Positions 37,489 through 45,029 of a stretch of DNA of 64,000 nucleotides are shown here, in pieces (position 1 is the first letter of the stretch; every line of letters begins with the position of its first letter). The position numbers and the translations under genes are program-made. The notes beneath the pieces were generated by a model, which saw only the letters and a list, made by a program, of their open reading frames with translations, was not told where the DNA came from and ran no database searches. The DNA comes from SKHV01 sp963678565 (GTDB taxonomy: Bacteria > Bacteroidota > Bacteroidia > Bacteroidales > Prolixibacteraceae), in assembly GCA_963678565.1 (NCBI GenBank), contig OY782875.1, positions 1,860,001 through 1,924,000 on the forward strand. Direction: 5' to 3'.

Positions 37489-38643
37489 ATGCAATTGAAC
37501 GACTCAAAAAATGAAGTACTTGATAAGATCTTAAACTCAAGGTATTTCTTAAAATCTCCTTCTATTAAAGTTCTCCTTAAATATCTGGTTCAGGCTACAA
37601 ATGATAATATTGATATTAAAGAATCGGTAATTGGATTACATATTTATGGGGAACAATATGATGGTGAAAAAAGTAATGCCAAAATACGAGTGAGTGTATA
37701 TCATCTTCGAAAAAAGCTAGATGAGTACTATGCAAACGAAGGTGCGAATGATGCAATAAAGCTTAATATCGAGAAAGGGCAATATTTGGTATCGTTCAAT
37801 ACCGATCACAGGAGACGCTTAAGGAATAAGCAGAAGCTGCTACCACACATTGTTTATGCATTAGTTATCGTTTTGTTATTAGTGCTTTGTTCTTTACGTA
37901 CTTTTAAACCGAAAGTTCCTATCTGGAATAGAATGTTAACGAACAAGAATGAAACAGTGATGTACATTGGAGATGTTTATGGATATTTAGGAACAACTAT
38001 TACCGGTGGGGACGGTTGGCAACGTGATTACAATATCAATTCGGAAGAGGATTTGCAACGAGTAAAACAGGAGCAGAATTTAACTGTTGAGGAAGTTCAA
38101 TCAGCCAGTTATACCTATACAACTGCAAGCGAGGTGGATGCGGTAAAGGCGATTTCTCGGTTATATTGGAAATATGGTAAAGATTTCTCAATAAGACTTG
38201 CATCTAGGTTGGAAGTCAAGGATTTAAAAGAAAAGAACATCATATATGCTGGCCCATTCAAAACTATTAACCATTTTTCTGAACTGTTTACAGATCAATT
38301 TCCTCAATTTCGATTTCAGAATAATAGTTTGTCAATCGCGACATCTGATATTGAAGATTATCAAACGGTATTGATGAAATACAGGAACGAATTGAGACTA
38401 AGCAGTCCATCAGAAATTGCGGTGGTAGCAAGAGTTGGTGACAATAGTGATACGCAGCAATTTTTGTTTTTTTCCGATCATGATATGGGAGTGAGGGCTA
38501 CTGTTGCATTCTTTACAAATATCGATTCATTAAAGGGGTTTGAGCAAAACGTAATTAAAGGAAAGAAGAGTTTTGCGGCAATATTTTTAGTAAATGGAAA
38601 GGATCGTGTTGATTTTGGAATGAAGTTACTTGATGTTTATTAG
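37489..38643 (+). CDS. Membrane-anchored winged-helix one-component regulator (CadC-like plan)
   Basis: 384 residues. Residues 1-105 form a winged-helix domain of the type seen in acidobacterial and cyclase-linked regulators (LLKYLVQATNDNIDIKESVIG, KIRVSVYHLRKKLDEYY, LNIEKGQYLVSF). A single TM helix (118-138) leads to a periplasmic C-terminal domain of about 245 residues with no known family name. It would sense an envelope signal and act directly on DNA. It is divergent from the BNR_4 gene and faces the shared palindrome. Confidence 0.82.
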   Translation: MQLNDSKNEVLDKILNSRYFLKSPSIKVLLKYLVQATNDNIDIKESVIGLHIYGEQYDGEKSNAKIRVSVYHLRKKLDEYYANEGANDAIKLNIEKGQYLVSFNTDHRRRLRNKQKLLPHIVYALVIVLLLVLCSLRTFKPKVPIWNRMLTNKNETVMYIGDVYGYLGTTITGGDGWQRDYNINSEEDLQRVKQEQNLTVEEVQSASYTYTTASEVDAVKAISRLYWKYGKDFSIRLASRLEVKDLKEKNIIYAGPFKTINHFSELFTDQFPQFRFQNNSLSIATSDIEDYQTVLMKYRNELRLSSPSEIAVVARVGDNSDTQQFLFFSDHDMGVRATVAFFTNIDSLKGFEQNVIKGKKSFAAIFLVNGKDRVDFGMKLLDVY

Positions 38644-38698
38644 ATGAGAAATCAACTTTGTTGCATGTGAAATTCATTTATTTTTAGTAATAGACAAG

Positions 38699-39484
38699 TT
38701 AATATGAAGTGGATATTGACGCTGCATTGTTTACAATCAAATTCTTCCTTTTTATCCTAAAACCGTTTTTCTTATTAAATTTAATTGTTGCGACGACCGT
38801 CAGTGTAATTGTAATGATTCTGAACAGATTTGTGTAAAATCCACCCAATGCATTGGGACTGACCTCAAATAATCCCCAAGAAAGATTCATAAGTATATGG
38901 AGAAAAATCGGAATCCAAAGGTTATTATTCCATTCAATATACAACCAGGCAAACCAAATAGCACCAATAGATGTCACGAGAAAAACACCAGTAGTTTCAA
39001 GAAAAGTAGAGCCTTGATAAATATGACCTAATCCAAAAATAAAAGCTCCAAGAGTCGAAGCAGGTATAAAGCCCCAAGCTAACTTTCTAAATAGTATTCC
39101 AAATAAAAATCCTCGAAAAAGATATTCCTCCATAAAACCAGCAAAAAGTGTTTGATGAAGTAGAGGTAATATTTTCAAGTCTTCAGGAATACGACCAATA
39201 AAAGCAGAACTTACTAGCATCGGTAATACAGTAAGAAATGAAAATACAAATCCAGTTTTTAACTCTTTTTGAATACCCGTAATGTGCAATATCCTATTGA
39301 ATCCGAATAGTAGACCAGTAACTATTACTGTTGGGATAATCCACCAAAAATAAGAATAGATTATTTGTGCATAATAGTTAGAAAATGAGATATTTATGTA
39401 ATGTGAAAGTATGCGTTTGCCATAGAATGCGATCAAAAATGTTAAGATCACAACACTAGGTTTAATTATTGATTTCTTCTTCAT
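38699..39484 (-). CDS. CPBP-family intramembrane metalloprotease
   Basis: 261 residues with about eight TM helices. The CPBP (Abi/Rce1-like) motifs are present: EEYLFRGFLFG (EExxxR), FGLGHIYQG and a later HILMNLSWG with the last ligands. It cleaves within the membrane; substrates are unknown in bacteria. It converges with the regulator gene and nothing adjacent suggests a bacteriocin role. Confidence 0.9.
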   Translation of the reverse strand: MKKKSIIKPSVVILTFLIAFYGKRILSHYINISFSNYYAQIIYSYFWWIIPTVIVTGLLFGFNRILHITGIQKELKTGFVFSFLTVLPMLVSSAFIGRIPEDLKILPLLHQTLFAGFMEEYLFRGFLFGILFRKLAWGFIPASTLGAFIFGLGHIYQGSTFLETTGVFLVTSIGAIWFAWLYIEWNNNLWIPIFLHILMNLSWGLFEVSPNALGGFYTNLFRIITITLTVVATIKFNKKNGFRIKRKNLIVNNAASISTSY

Positions 39485-40125
39485 TAGTAATTAAGCATTT
39501 TTGTTTATATAACCGTACTTGAGCCTTTAAGAATGTTAAATCTAAATGAGTTGATTGATAAAATGGTTTGTTGAAGTTTAATTTTCCACTATTAATTCGA
39601 AATGTGATTTTAGCTTTGCACAGTCATTTGAATTAGTTTAAAAACTTCAACTGGAATTATAATAATTCTAGTAGTTTTAAGTTCGTAAAAATAGAATATT
39701 CAACATTGAGTTAAACTACTACTTCCATCGCTCAATCCCAAAATGATAGAGTAAGAGTTTATCAATCAATAGTGTATATTATCAATTGTTTGATACTGTT
39801 AACTCCTGTTTACCCCTCGTGAATAAATATAGTAATTATTTTTAAATCATGAATCGCATTGAGTCTATTAATTAGATCTCCCAGTTGCTGCCCGCAATTA
39901 TTCGGTTAGTACGGTTTGGGGCGTTTTTATTCATTAACTGGACAATGAAAACAATCGATGAGAGGATCAGTTAAAAGCAATTTAGAATTGAAAAAGAAAA
40001 GCTTCTGAATTGTTGAAGTTATTTAAGAATCAAATTTTATGTTGCCTCTGGTTCTTAATTGGATGAACAAGATACTTTTGCAAATGTTTGTTTGTCGTAT
40101 CAGCTTGCAAATGATAAAAATAGAT
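39485..40125. other. 641-bp gap without a gene
   Basis: No intact or recognisable broken gene was found on either strand. A TAGCTTTG (-7-like) box occurs at 39611-39618 on the plus strand, but nothing coding follows within 500 bp. The sequence from about 39880 to 39960 is slightly more GC-rich and may be the trace of a lost gene. Confidence 0.4.
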
Positions 40126-40331
40126 ATGGGAATTAAAAAAGTATGGAGAGACGATAATTTAAACACTTGTGTTGCTTGTAAAATCTGTCTTTCGTTCGCA
40201 CCAAAGGTTTTAAAGTATTCGATAAAATGATCGTGATGCCCAATGTAGATTACAATAAGTATGAGGTTGAGATCAGAGAGGCAGCTGAAAATTGTCCAAC
40301 AGGAATAATTATTTTCGAAGAGGATAACTGA
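40126..40331 (+). pseudogene. Single-cluster ferredoxin, frameshifted
   Basis: GIKKVWRDDNLNTCVACKIC (CxxCxxC, three [4Fe-4S] ligands) and, one frame over, NYNKYEVEIREAAENCPTG (fourth Cys plus Pro) together make a normal one-cluster ferredoxin of about 68 residues. The join is at about 40208, where one T is missing from a T-run (GTTTTAAAG instead of a five-T version). Either a recent inactivation or a read error; the rest is clean. Confidence 0.78.
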
Positions 40332-40417
40332 AGTAAAAAGATAATCATTCACATAAAGAAATATAATTAGTGAATTAGTTTACTTCATATTAGCCATTAA
40401 AAACAAAAAGTAATAGA

Positions 40418-40678
40418 ATGAAAGTAGCTGTTTGGGATACCTATGTAAAGAGAAGTGATGGTAAAAAAATCCACTTTGATATTTTAGTGCGTTCCACCTT
40501 GAAAGACGAAGCTGTAATTTACGAATACGGAAAAACTATCTTAAATCTAAAGACGTCTAATCAACAGAGTTATGCAGCAAAGAATGCGAATTTTGTCACA
40601 TTGAAGAAGCAGCATCAATTGTGGTTTCATATATCGAGGCAAGGTTTCCATATAGACGAAATGGAAAATTGTAATTAA
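40418..40678 (+). CDS. DUF2024-family protein
   Basis: 86 residues. MKVAVWDTYVKRSDGKKIHFDI and DEAVIYEYGKTIL match DUF2024, a small cytoplasmic family of unknown function. It lies 86 bp after the broken ferredoxin and before a monooxygenase remnant. ATG start, no abnormality except a slightly short C-terminal half. Confidence 0.85.
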   Translation: MKVAVWDTYVKRSDGKKIHFDILVRSTLKDEAVIYEYGKTILNLKTSNQQSYAAKNANFVTLKKQHQLWFHISRQGFHIDEMENCN

Positions 40679-40694
40679 ATAAAAAAATAGAGGT

Positions 40695-40830
40695 ATGATT
40701 ATGAACACAACACAATTGCCTTATTATGCGGTTATATTTACTTCAAAAAGAAATGAAGGAGACAATGGATATAATGAAATGTCTGAAAAATTGAAATGCT
40801 GGTAAAAGATTAACCTGGATTTATAGGAAT
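40695..40830 (+). pseudogene. Remnant of an antibiotic-biosynthesis-monooxygenase-like gene
   Basis: MNTTQLPYYAVIFTSKRNEGDN and GYNEMSEKL look like the start of an ABM-domain protein; a frameshift and stop follow, and PGFIGM can still be read in another frame before homology ends. The gene is then replaced by the methyltransferase tail. Confidence 0.6.
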
Positions 40831-41094
40831 GTAATCGACACGGAAAACATCCGGTTTATCCGTCGTTATAATTTTACTGATGATTCTGAACTTATCGGGT
40901 TTCAAACCGATTTGGAAATTAAAGCCATAAACCGCATCGTATCGAACGAAACACCATTGCTGGCTTTAAAAAGTGAGGCCTTAAAAGCGCTGCTGGAAAA
41001 AGCCGGATTCCAAAATATTCAGGTTTATGCCAACTTTAAACAAGAGCCTAGGGGCGGCAAACATTTGCCTTTGGTGGTTGGTTGTGAGAAGTAG
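40831..41094 (+). pseudogene. C-terminal fragment of a class I SAM methyltransferase
   Basis: About 87 codons (NIRFIRRYNFTDDSELIGF, SNETPLLALKSEALKALLEK, AGFQNIQVYANFKQEP) match the tail of small SAM-dependent methyltransferases. The SAM-binding N-terminal half is absent. Codon use (CTG, CTGG, GCC) is more GC-rich than the surrounding DNA, so this piece may have arrived by transfer and been truncated at the junction. Confidence 0.65.
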
Positions 41095-41153
41095 GGTTTC
41101 GCTTTTCAAGTTGTTTAAGTTTTTCATCATAAATCTCCTGCCGGAGGCTATCA

Positions 41154-41534
41154 TTTTTGTCTTGACACAAAAACGATACACGAGGAAGGCATTTCCGAGC
41201 CAAGGCTCCTTTTGATCTTCACCCTACGTTTTTATAAAACCTAAATTCGGACGGGTGATCTCCTCGATCCCTCGGAGCTTCCCGCTCTCATTAAGGCTTT
41301 ATTTCAACTTCGGGCAAAGACCAAAAGAGGCCGTTCAACTGCTGCAGCGTCAGCCACATCGCAGCTTGGCCTCGTCAGGTGAGCCGGAAAACAAGCAGTG
41401 ACGGCGTTAAAAAATTACTGCTGTTTGAGGAGGTACGACGAGTTTCAGGAATTTTAGCTGGCATTGCGTAGCTTTTCCGAGCGAAGCGGGCGCAGCCTTG
41501 AGTTTTTTGTTTACTTATTGTCTCAAGACAAAAA
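41154..41534. repeat. Non-coding island bounded by a 20-bp inverted repeat
   Basis: TTTTTGTCTTGACACAAAAA at 41154-41173 is matched at 41515-41534 by its inverted form with 18 of 20 bases identical. The roughly 380 bp in between is GC-richer than its surroundings and has no sensible reading frame. It resembles a small non-autonomous element or a palindromic intergenic repeat; no transposase end or target duplication was found. Confidence 0.5.
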
Positions 41535-41709
41535 GTAAAATCGGCCCGATAGGGCAAAAGGCATTTTTAATACTTCTTGATGTGATTGGGATTACCCAAA
41601 TTTGGCATCAGATGTAATGCTAAAGCTCATTTCAGCTATAGAAAAAAGGATTTCCTGTCTGGAAAGACAACAGCAAATAATTATCTTTCGGGCACTAAAG
41701 AGAACTGGA

Positions 41710-42069
41710 ATGAGAAGAAAAGTATATTACCTGTCCACCTGCGATACTTGCAAACGAATAATGAAAGAAGTAAACGTTGACGAAAGTTTTGTTCAGCAGG
41801 ATATTAAAACCGAGCCAATTACCGAAGAGCAGGTTGAAAGCCTGTACGCACATACAAAAAGCTACGAAGCGCTGATAAACAAACGTGCCCGGAAATTGAA
41901 GGCTACCCTTGAAACCAACCCGGTAAAAACCGATGCCGATTACAAAAAGCTTTTACTAACGGATTACACGTTCCTGAAACGCCCGGTTTTTGAAATCGAC
42001 GGAAACATTTTTGTGGGTAATTCGCCAAAAACAGTTGCGGCAGTTAAAGTTGCCTTATCAAAAGAATAA
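41710..42069 (+). CDS. ArsC/Spx-family thioredoxin-fold protein
   Basis: 119 residues from the ATG at 41710; an upstream in-frame TTG at 41602 adds an unrelated leader. VYYLSTCDTCKRIMKEV carries the CxxC site of the ArsC/Spx/MgsR family, and FLKRPVFEIDGNIFVGNSP is the conserved C-terminal block (R-P-V). It could be a glutaredoxin-type arsenate reductase or a regulator-like Spx homologue; it is separate from the true arsC operon. GC-richer codon use links it to the preceding fragment. Confidence 0.82.
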   Translation: MRRKVYYLSTCDTCKRIMKEVNVDESFVQQDIKTEPITEEQVESLYAHTKSYEALINKRARKLKATLETNPVKTDADYKKLLLTDYTFLKRPVFEIDGNIFVGNSPKTVAAVKVALSKE

Positions 42070-42103
42070 GAAACCAAGACAATTTTCAGGGGGAGCAAGC
42101 TTA

Positions 42104-42313
42104 TTCCCTCGGTAAGAAGGGCAATTCCCTTGTCCTTCATAGAGATTCCCTAAGTAATCGAAGCAATCCCATAGGTAATAGCTATGGTTCCCTTGGGTAA
42201 AAGCATAATTCCCTTGGGTATAATAGATATTCCCTAAGTAATAGGGATAATCCTATAGGGAATATCTATGATTCCTTTGGGTAAAAGGATTATTCCCTGG
42301 GGTAGAAGGCCTG
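42104..42313. repeat. Ten-unit degenerate tandem array, exact 21-bp period
   Basis: Ten units in a row, each exactly 21 bp, begin with TTCCCT, TCCCAT or a close variant; the best-kept core is TTCCCTTGGGTAA, itself a near palindrome. Units differ strongly in sequence, but no unit gains or loses a base. A partial eleventh copy begins at 42314. It fills the gap between the ArsC-like gene (stop at 42069) and the SDR gene. It is not CRISPR-like, since there are no constant repeats with unique spacers. Confidence 0.85.
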
Positions 42314-42447
42314 TACCCTGATTTTTTGTTTCTGCAAATTACTCCTGAAAGCCTCGTGAATAGGGGACTTTCGTTCCTTTAGCCCTGAGCAGGATAACCC
42401 GATTAAGCCAATACAGGAGTTTTGATTTATTTTGTAGTAGCCAGAGC

Positions 42448-43314
42448 CTATTTTTTCTTCATTCTTTCTACCTCTGATTTATAAAAGTCTTCAAGATGAT
42501 TTGTCCCGTATTGATTGGCAATATTATCAAATGCCATTGCTGTTAAAAAGAACTCAATAGGCCCATATGTTTTTGAAGAGGTAAATGTTCTTAAAATCCA
42601 AATGGTAAATTTCCTTATCCAATCGGGAAGGTGACTGATTTTTATTGGTTTTTGCCATGCTTTTAATGCTAATTCAGCGATTTCATTCTGACTTAAAACA
42701 TCAATACCGCCTACGGTTTCTTCCTTAACTCCGGCAATCATTTTTTCAACACAAACTTTTGCCAAATCTTCTCCATGAATGGGGTTTAGTTTGAATTTTC
42801 CATCTCCAAACAAATATACTCTGCCGGCTTTTGCCATATCTAGAAAATCCTTCATATCAGAGAAAAATCCATTTGGACGCAAAACACAATAACTGATTCC
42901 GGAAGCTTTTAATTCGTCTACAAATTTCTCTTTGGCTTCAAATATTTTAAGCTGTCTAAGCTTGTCGCCATTTATTGCAGAAATGTATTGGAATGCTTCA
43001 ACCTTATCCTTCAAAGCCTCTTTTAATAAATTTGAATTTCCCTGATAATCAACATCCATATACGTCATTCCATCCTTTTGACGGGTGATACCGATGGAGG
43101 AGAAAACCCAATCAATATCAGTTGTTATTCCCTTTAACGAATTTGGTTCGGTTATCTGACCGATAAAGAAATCGTCAACATTCTCGAATTTATCTTTTTG
43201 AGCTTCTTTCCGAATTAACACCCTTACCCAATAACCTCTGCTTTTAAGTTCTTTTACCAAATATTGTCCTAAATATCCGGTTGCTCCTGCTACTAATACT
43301 TTCTTTGCGTCCAT
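42448..43314 (-). CDS. Atypical SDR, NAD(P)H-binding family protein
   Basis: 288 residues. VLVAGATGYLGQYLVKELK is the Rossmann nucleotide-binding loop (GxxGxxG). YISAINGDKL, SGISYCVLRPNGFFSDM and NPIHGEDLAKV are typical of NmrA/UDP-sugar-epimerase-like atypical SDRs. The catalytic YxxxK is not obvious, so sensing or isomerase roles are as likely as redox chemistry. A Crp/Fnr-type regulator gene lies 53 bp upstream on the same strand. Confidence 0.86.
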   Translation of the reverse strand: MDAKKVLVAGATGYLGQYLVKELKSRGYWVRVLIRKEAQKDKFENVDDFFIGQITEPNSLKGITTDIDWVFSSIGITRQKDGMTYMDVDYQGNSNLLKEALKDKVEAFQYISAINGDKLRQLKIFEAKEKFVDELKASGISYCVLRPNGFFSDMKDFLDMAKAGRVYLFGDGKFKLNPIHGEDLAKVCVEKMIAGVKEETVGGIDVLSQNEIAELALKAWQKPIKISHLPDWIRKFTIWILRTFTSSKTYGPIEFFLTAMAFDNIANQYGTNHLEDFYKSEVERMKKK

Positions 43315-43355
43315 ATTTTTTTTATTACAAAATTAGTGCTTACCTATTCACTTTC

Positions 43356-43373
43356 TCTTGACGATCGTCAAGA
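43356..43373. promoter_or_regulatory. Perfect 18-bp palindrome upstream of the SDR gene
   Basis: TCTTGACGATCGTCAAGA is fully self-complementary. It covers the stop codon of the Crp/Fnr gene and lies 41 bp before the SDR start, a typical operator position. On the plus strand it is followed by a T-run, so a terminator for plus-strand transcription is the alternative. Confidence 0.55.
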
Positions 43374-43949
43374 ACTTTTTTTGTTGAATACGCGGGTTTT
43401 AATTCTACTTAAAGTTTCAGGGGATACACCTAAAAACGATGCGATATACTGCTGGGGTACACGATGGAATAGTTCTCCGTTTGTATTTAATAAATCGATG
43501 TAGCGTTCTTCTGCTGATTTTGTTACAAACGAGGCAATAACCTTTTGGCAGGTTATCAATTCATTTTCGGTGGCTATTCGGGCAAGTACTTCAAATTTGG
43601 GAACTTCTTTTAATAAGCTTTCAATTTTTGATTTTTCAAAGACAAATAGCTCCGTTTGTTCAATAGCCTGAAAATTTTCAATTGCGGGAATATTAAAAGT
43701 ATAGCTTTCGCCGGCACATATAAATTGTCCCTCAGTATAAAAGAAGGCTGTTTTATCGTTGCCATCAACATTATAAAACAATCTTACACATCCTTTTGTA
43801 ACAAAATAGATTTCGTCCGATATTTTTCCTTCAGTGAAAATCAGCTCATTCTTTTGATAGATCTTTTTATCTACAGCATTTTTAAGCAACTGAATTTCAT
43901 TATTGTTAAGGGGTATGTATACTTTTATGTTTTCTATTAATCTATCCAT
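43368..43949 (-). CDS. Crp/Fnr-family transcriptional regulator
   Basis: 193 residues. An N-terminal cNMP-binding beta-roll (IYFVTKGCVRLFYNVDGND, FICAGESYTF) and a C-terminal winged-helix HTH (RVPQQYIASFLGVSPETLSRI). The ligand-binding arginine motif of true cAMP receptors is not clear, as in many Bacteroidota members. It is followed by the SDR gene, the likely target. A 16-bp palindrome precedes it. Confidence 0.9.
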   Translation of the reverse strand: MDRLIENIKVYIPLNNNEIQLLKNAVDKKIYQKNELIFTEGKISDEIYFVTKGCVRLFYNVDGNDKTAFFYTEGQFICAGESYTFNIPAIENFQAIEQTELFVFEKSKIESLLKEVPKFEVLARIATENELITCQKVIASFVTKSAEERYIDLLNTNGELFHRVPQQYIASFLGVSPETLSRIKTRVFNKKSS

Positions 43950-43982
43950 ATTCTAAATCTACACTAAGCTTTTTGTGCATTA

Positions 43983-43998
43983 GCTACCACGTGGTAGC
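43983..43998. promoter_or_regulatory. Perfect 16-bp palindrome upstream of the Crp/Fnr gene
   Basis: GCTACCACGTGGTAGC is self-complementary, lies 34 bp upstream of the regulator ATG (43949) and just past the lpxA stop. No T-run follows on the lpxA strand. An operator for autoregulation is plausible but the sequence is unlike the 18-bp palindrome downstream, so the two may bind different proteins. Confidence 0.5.
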
Positions 43999-44012
43999 AA
44001 CTAACATTTTTT

Positions 44013-44795
44013 TTATTCAATATAACCTTTAATTATTCCTCTTGGTGAATGTTTTATAAAACTAATGATTTTATCTCTTTCCAGAGTCTGCTTGAAGTTG
44101 TTTTCGATAAATTCAATGGCATAAGTTGTATTTCGCCTTTGTTGAAAAATTATCCGGTAAATTTCTTTCAGTTCGTCCAGTTTGGCTTGTTCAAATCCTT
44201 TTCTTTTTAAACCCACAACATTAATTCCCCAATATGAAAGAGGTTCTCGTGCAGCAATAATATAAGGAGGAATGTCTTTTACTATTTTGCTTAAACCACT
44301 TACCATACAATGTTCTCCTATTGTGGTAAATTGATGGATTCCAGTTAGTCCGCTAATGTTTGCATGGTCATTAACAACAACTTCTCCTGCCATGCCAACG
44401 CCAAATCCAATGATACAATTATTCCCGATTTCGCAATCATGACCAATATGAGCGTTCGCCATTATTAGGTTATTATCTCCGATTTTGGTTGTGTTCTTTG
44501 AGTTGGTTCCTTTGTTTATTGTTACTGATTCCCTGATTATATTCCAGTTACCTATTTCTAATGTTGTGTATTCTCCTTTATATTTTAAGTCTTGTGGAAC
44601 ACCTGATAGAACGGCACCTGAATGTATATGGCAGTTTTGCCCAATTCGGGCACCATTTAGAATGCTTACATTATTTTCGATTATTGTATTGTCGCCAATT
44701 ACAACGTCATTTTCGATAGTGGAGAAGTTACCCACTATAACATTTTTTCCGATTTTACTTTGTTCTCCGATTATTGCACTTTTTGAAATCATCAT
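44013..44795 (-). CDS. lpxA: LpxA-type acyl-[ACP]--UDP-GlcNAc O-acyltransferase
   Basis: 260 residues from the ATG at 44795; an in-frame TTG at 44819 adds eight residues. Left-handed beta-helix hexapeptide repeats (ISKSAIIGEQSKIGKNVIVG, IGDNTIIENNVSILNGARI) run through residue 180, then a helical tail. The catalytic His is His119 in ANAHIGHDC. It performs the first lipid A step. The usual lpxC-fabZ neighbours are missing, so this may be a stray or second copy. Confidence 0.9.
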   Translation of the reverse strand: MMISKSAIIGEQSKIGKNVIVGNFSTIENDVVIGDNTIIENNVSILNGARIGQNCHIHSGAVLSGVPQDLKYKGEYTTLEIGNWNIIRESVTINKGTNSKNTTKIGDNNLIMANAHIGHDCEIGNNCIIGFGVGMAGEVVVNDHANISGLTGIHQFTTIGEHCMVSGLSKIVKDIPPYIIAAREPLSYWGINVVGLKRKGFEQAKLDELKEIYRIIFQQRRNTTYAIEFIENNFKQTLERDKIISFIKHSPRGIIKGYIE

Positions 44796-44981
44796 TTTCG
44801 TTTGATTATTAAAGTCCAAAGGTGGATTTTAATGCGAATATTTTTTTTGATGTAATGTCAATAAATTGAGGAACGTATTCTGCTTAAAGTCTCTTATGTT
44901 GTTGATGGTGGAGGTCAGATGAGAGTCTGATTGTCCGCGAGGACACGGAACTGCGAAACGAGAATCCGCAGTTGGTGTACT

Positions 44982-45015
44982 GCAGAACTCCGCCTTGCAA
45001 TATTTACTGTGTTAT
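44982..45015 (-). repeat. Cassette-boundary-like element A
   Basis: On the minus strand, 14 bp after the phosphoesterase stop, a 34-nt block reads ATAACA, then seven-plus bases, ATTGCAA, GC and TTCTGC. It matches the block at 46245-46278 in 24 of 34 positions with no gap. It opens a GC-richer spacer of about 120 bp that includes AACTGCG/CGCAGTT and GTCC/GGAC hairpins. Confidence 0.5.
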
Positions 45016-45029
45016 GCTGCGTTTTTAAT

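Noticed and set aside
39611..39618. Promoter for an unseen RNA in the 39.5-40.1 kb gap
   Set aside because: Only a -7-like box was found, with no -33 element, terminator or structure to support an RNA.
41602..41709. Longer TTG start for the ArsC/Spx-like gene
   Set aside because: The 36 extra residues match no ArsC family member; the ATG at 41710 fits the fold start exactly.
42104..42313. Possible CRISPR array
   Set aside because: Units are contiguous and degenerate with no constant repeat plus unique spacer, the period (21 bp) is too short, and no cas genes are near.
42104..42313. Functional heptapeptide-repeat coding region
   Set aside because: The best frame has several stops and no start; kept only as a possible origin of the array.
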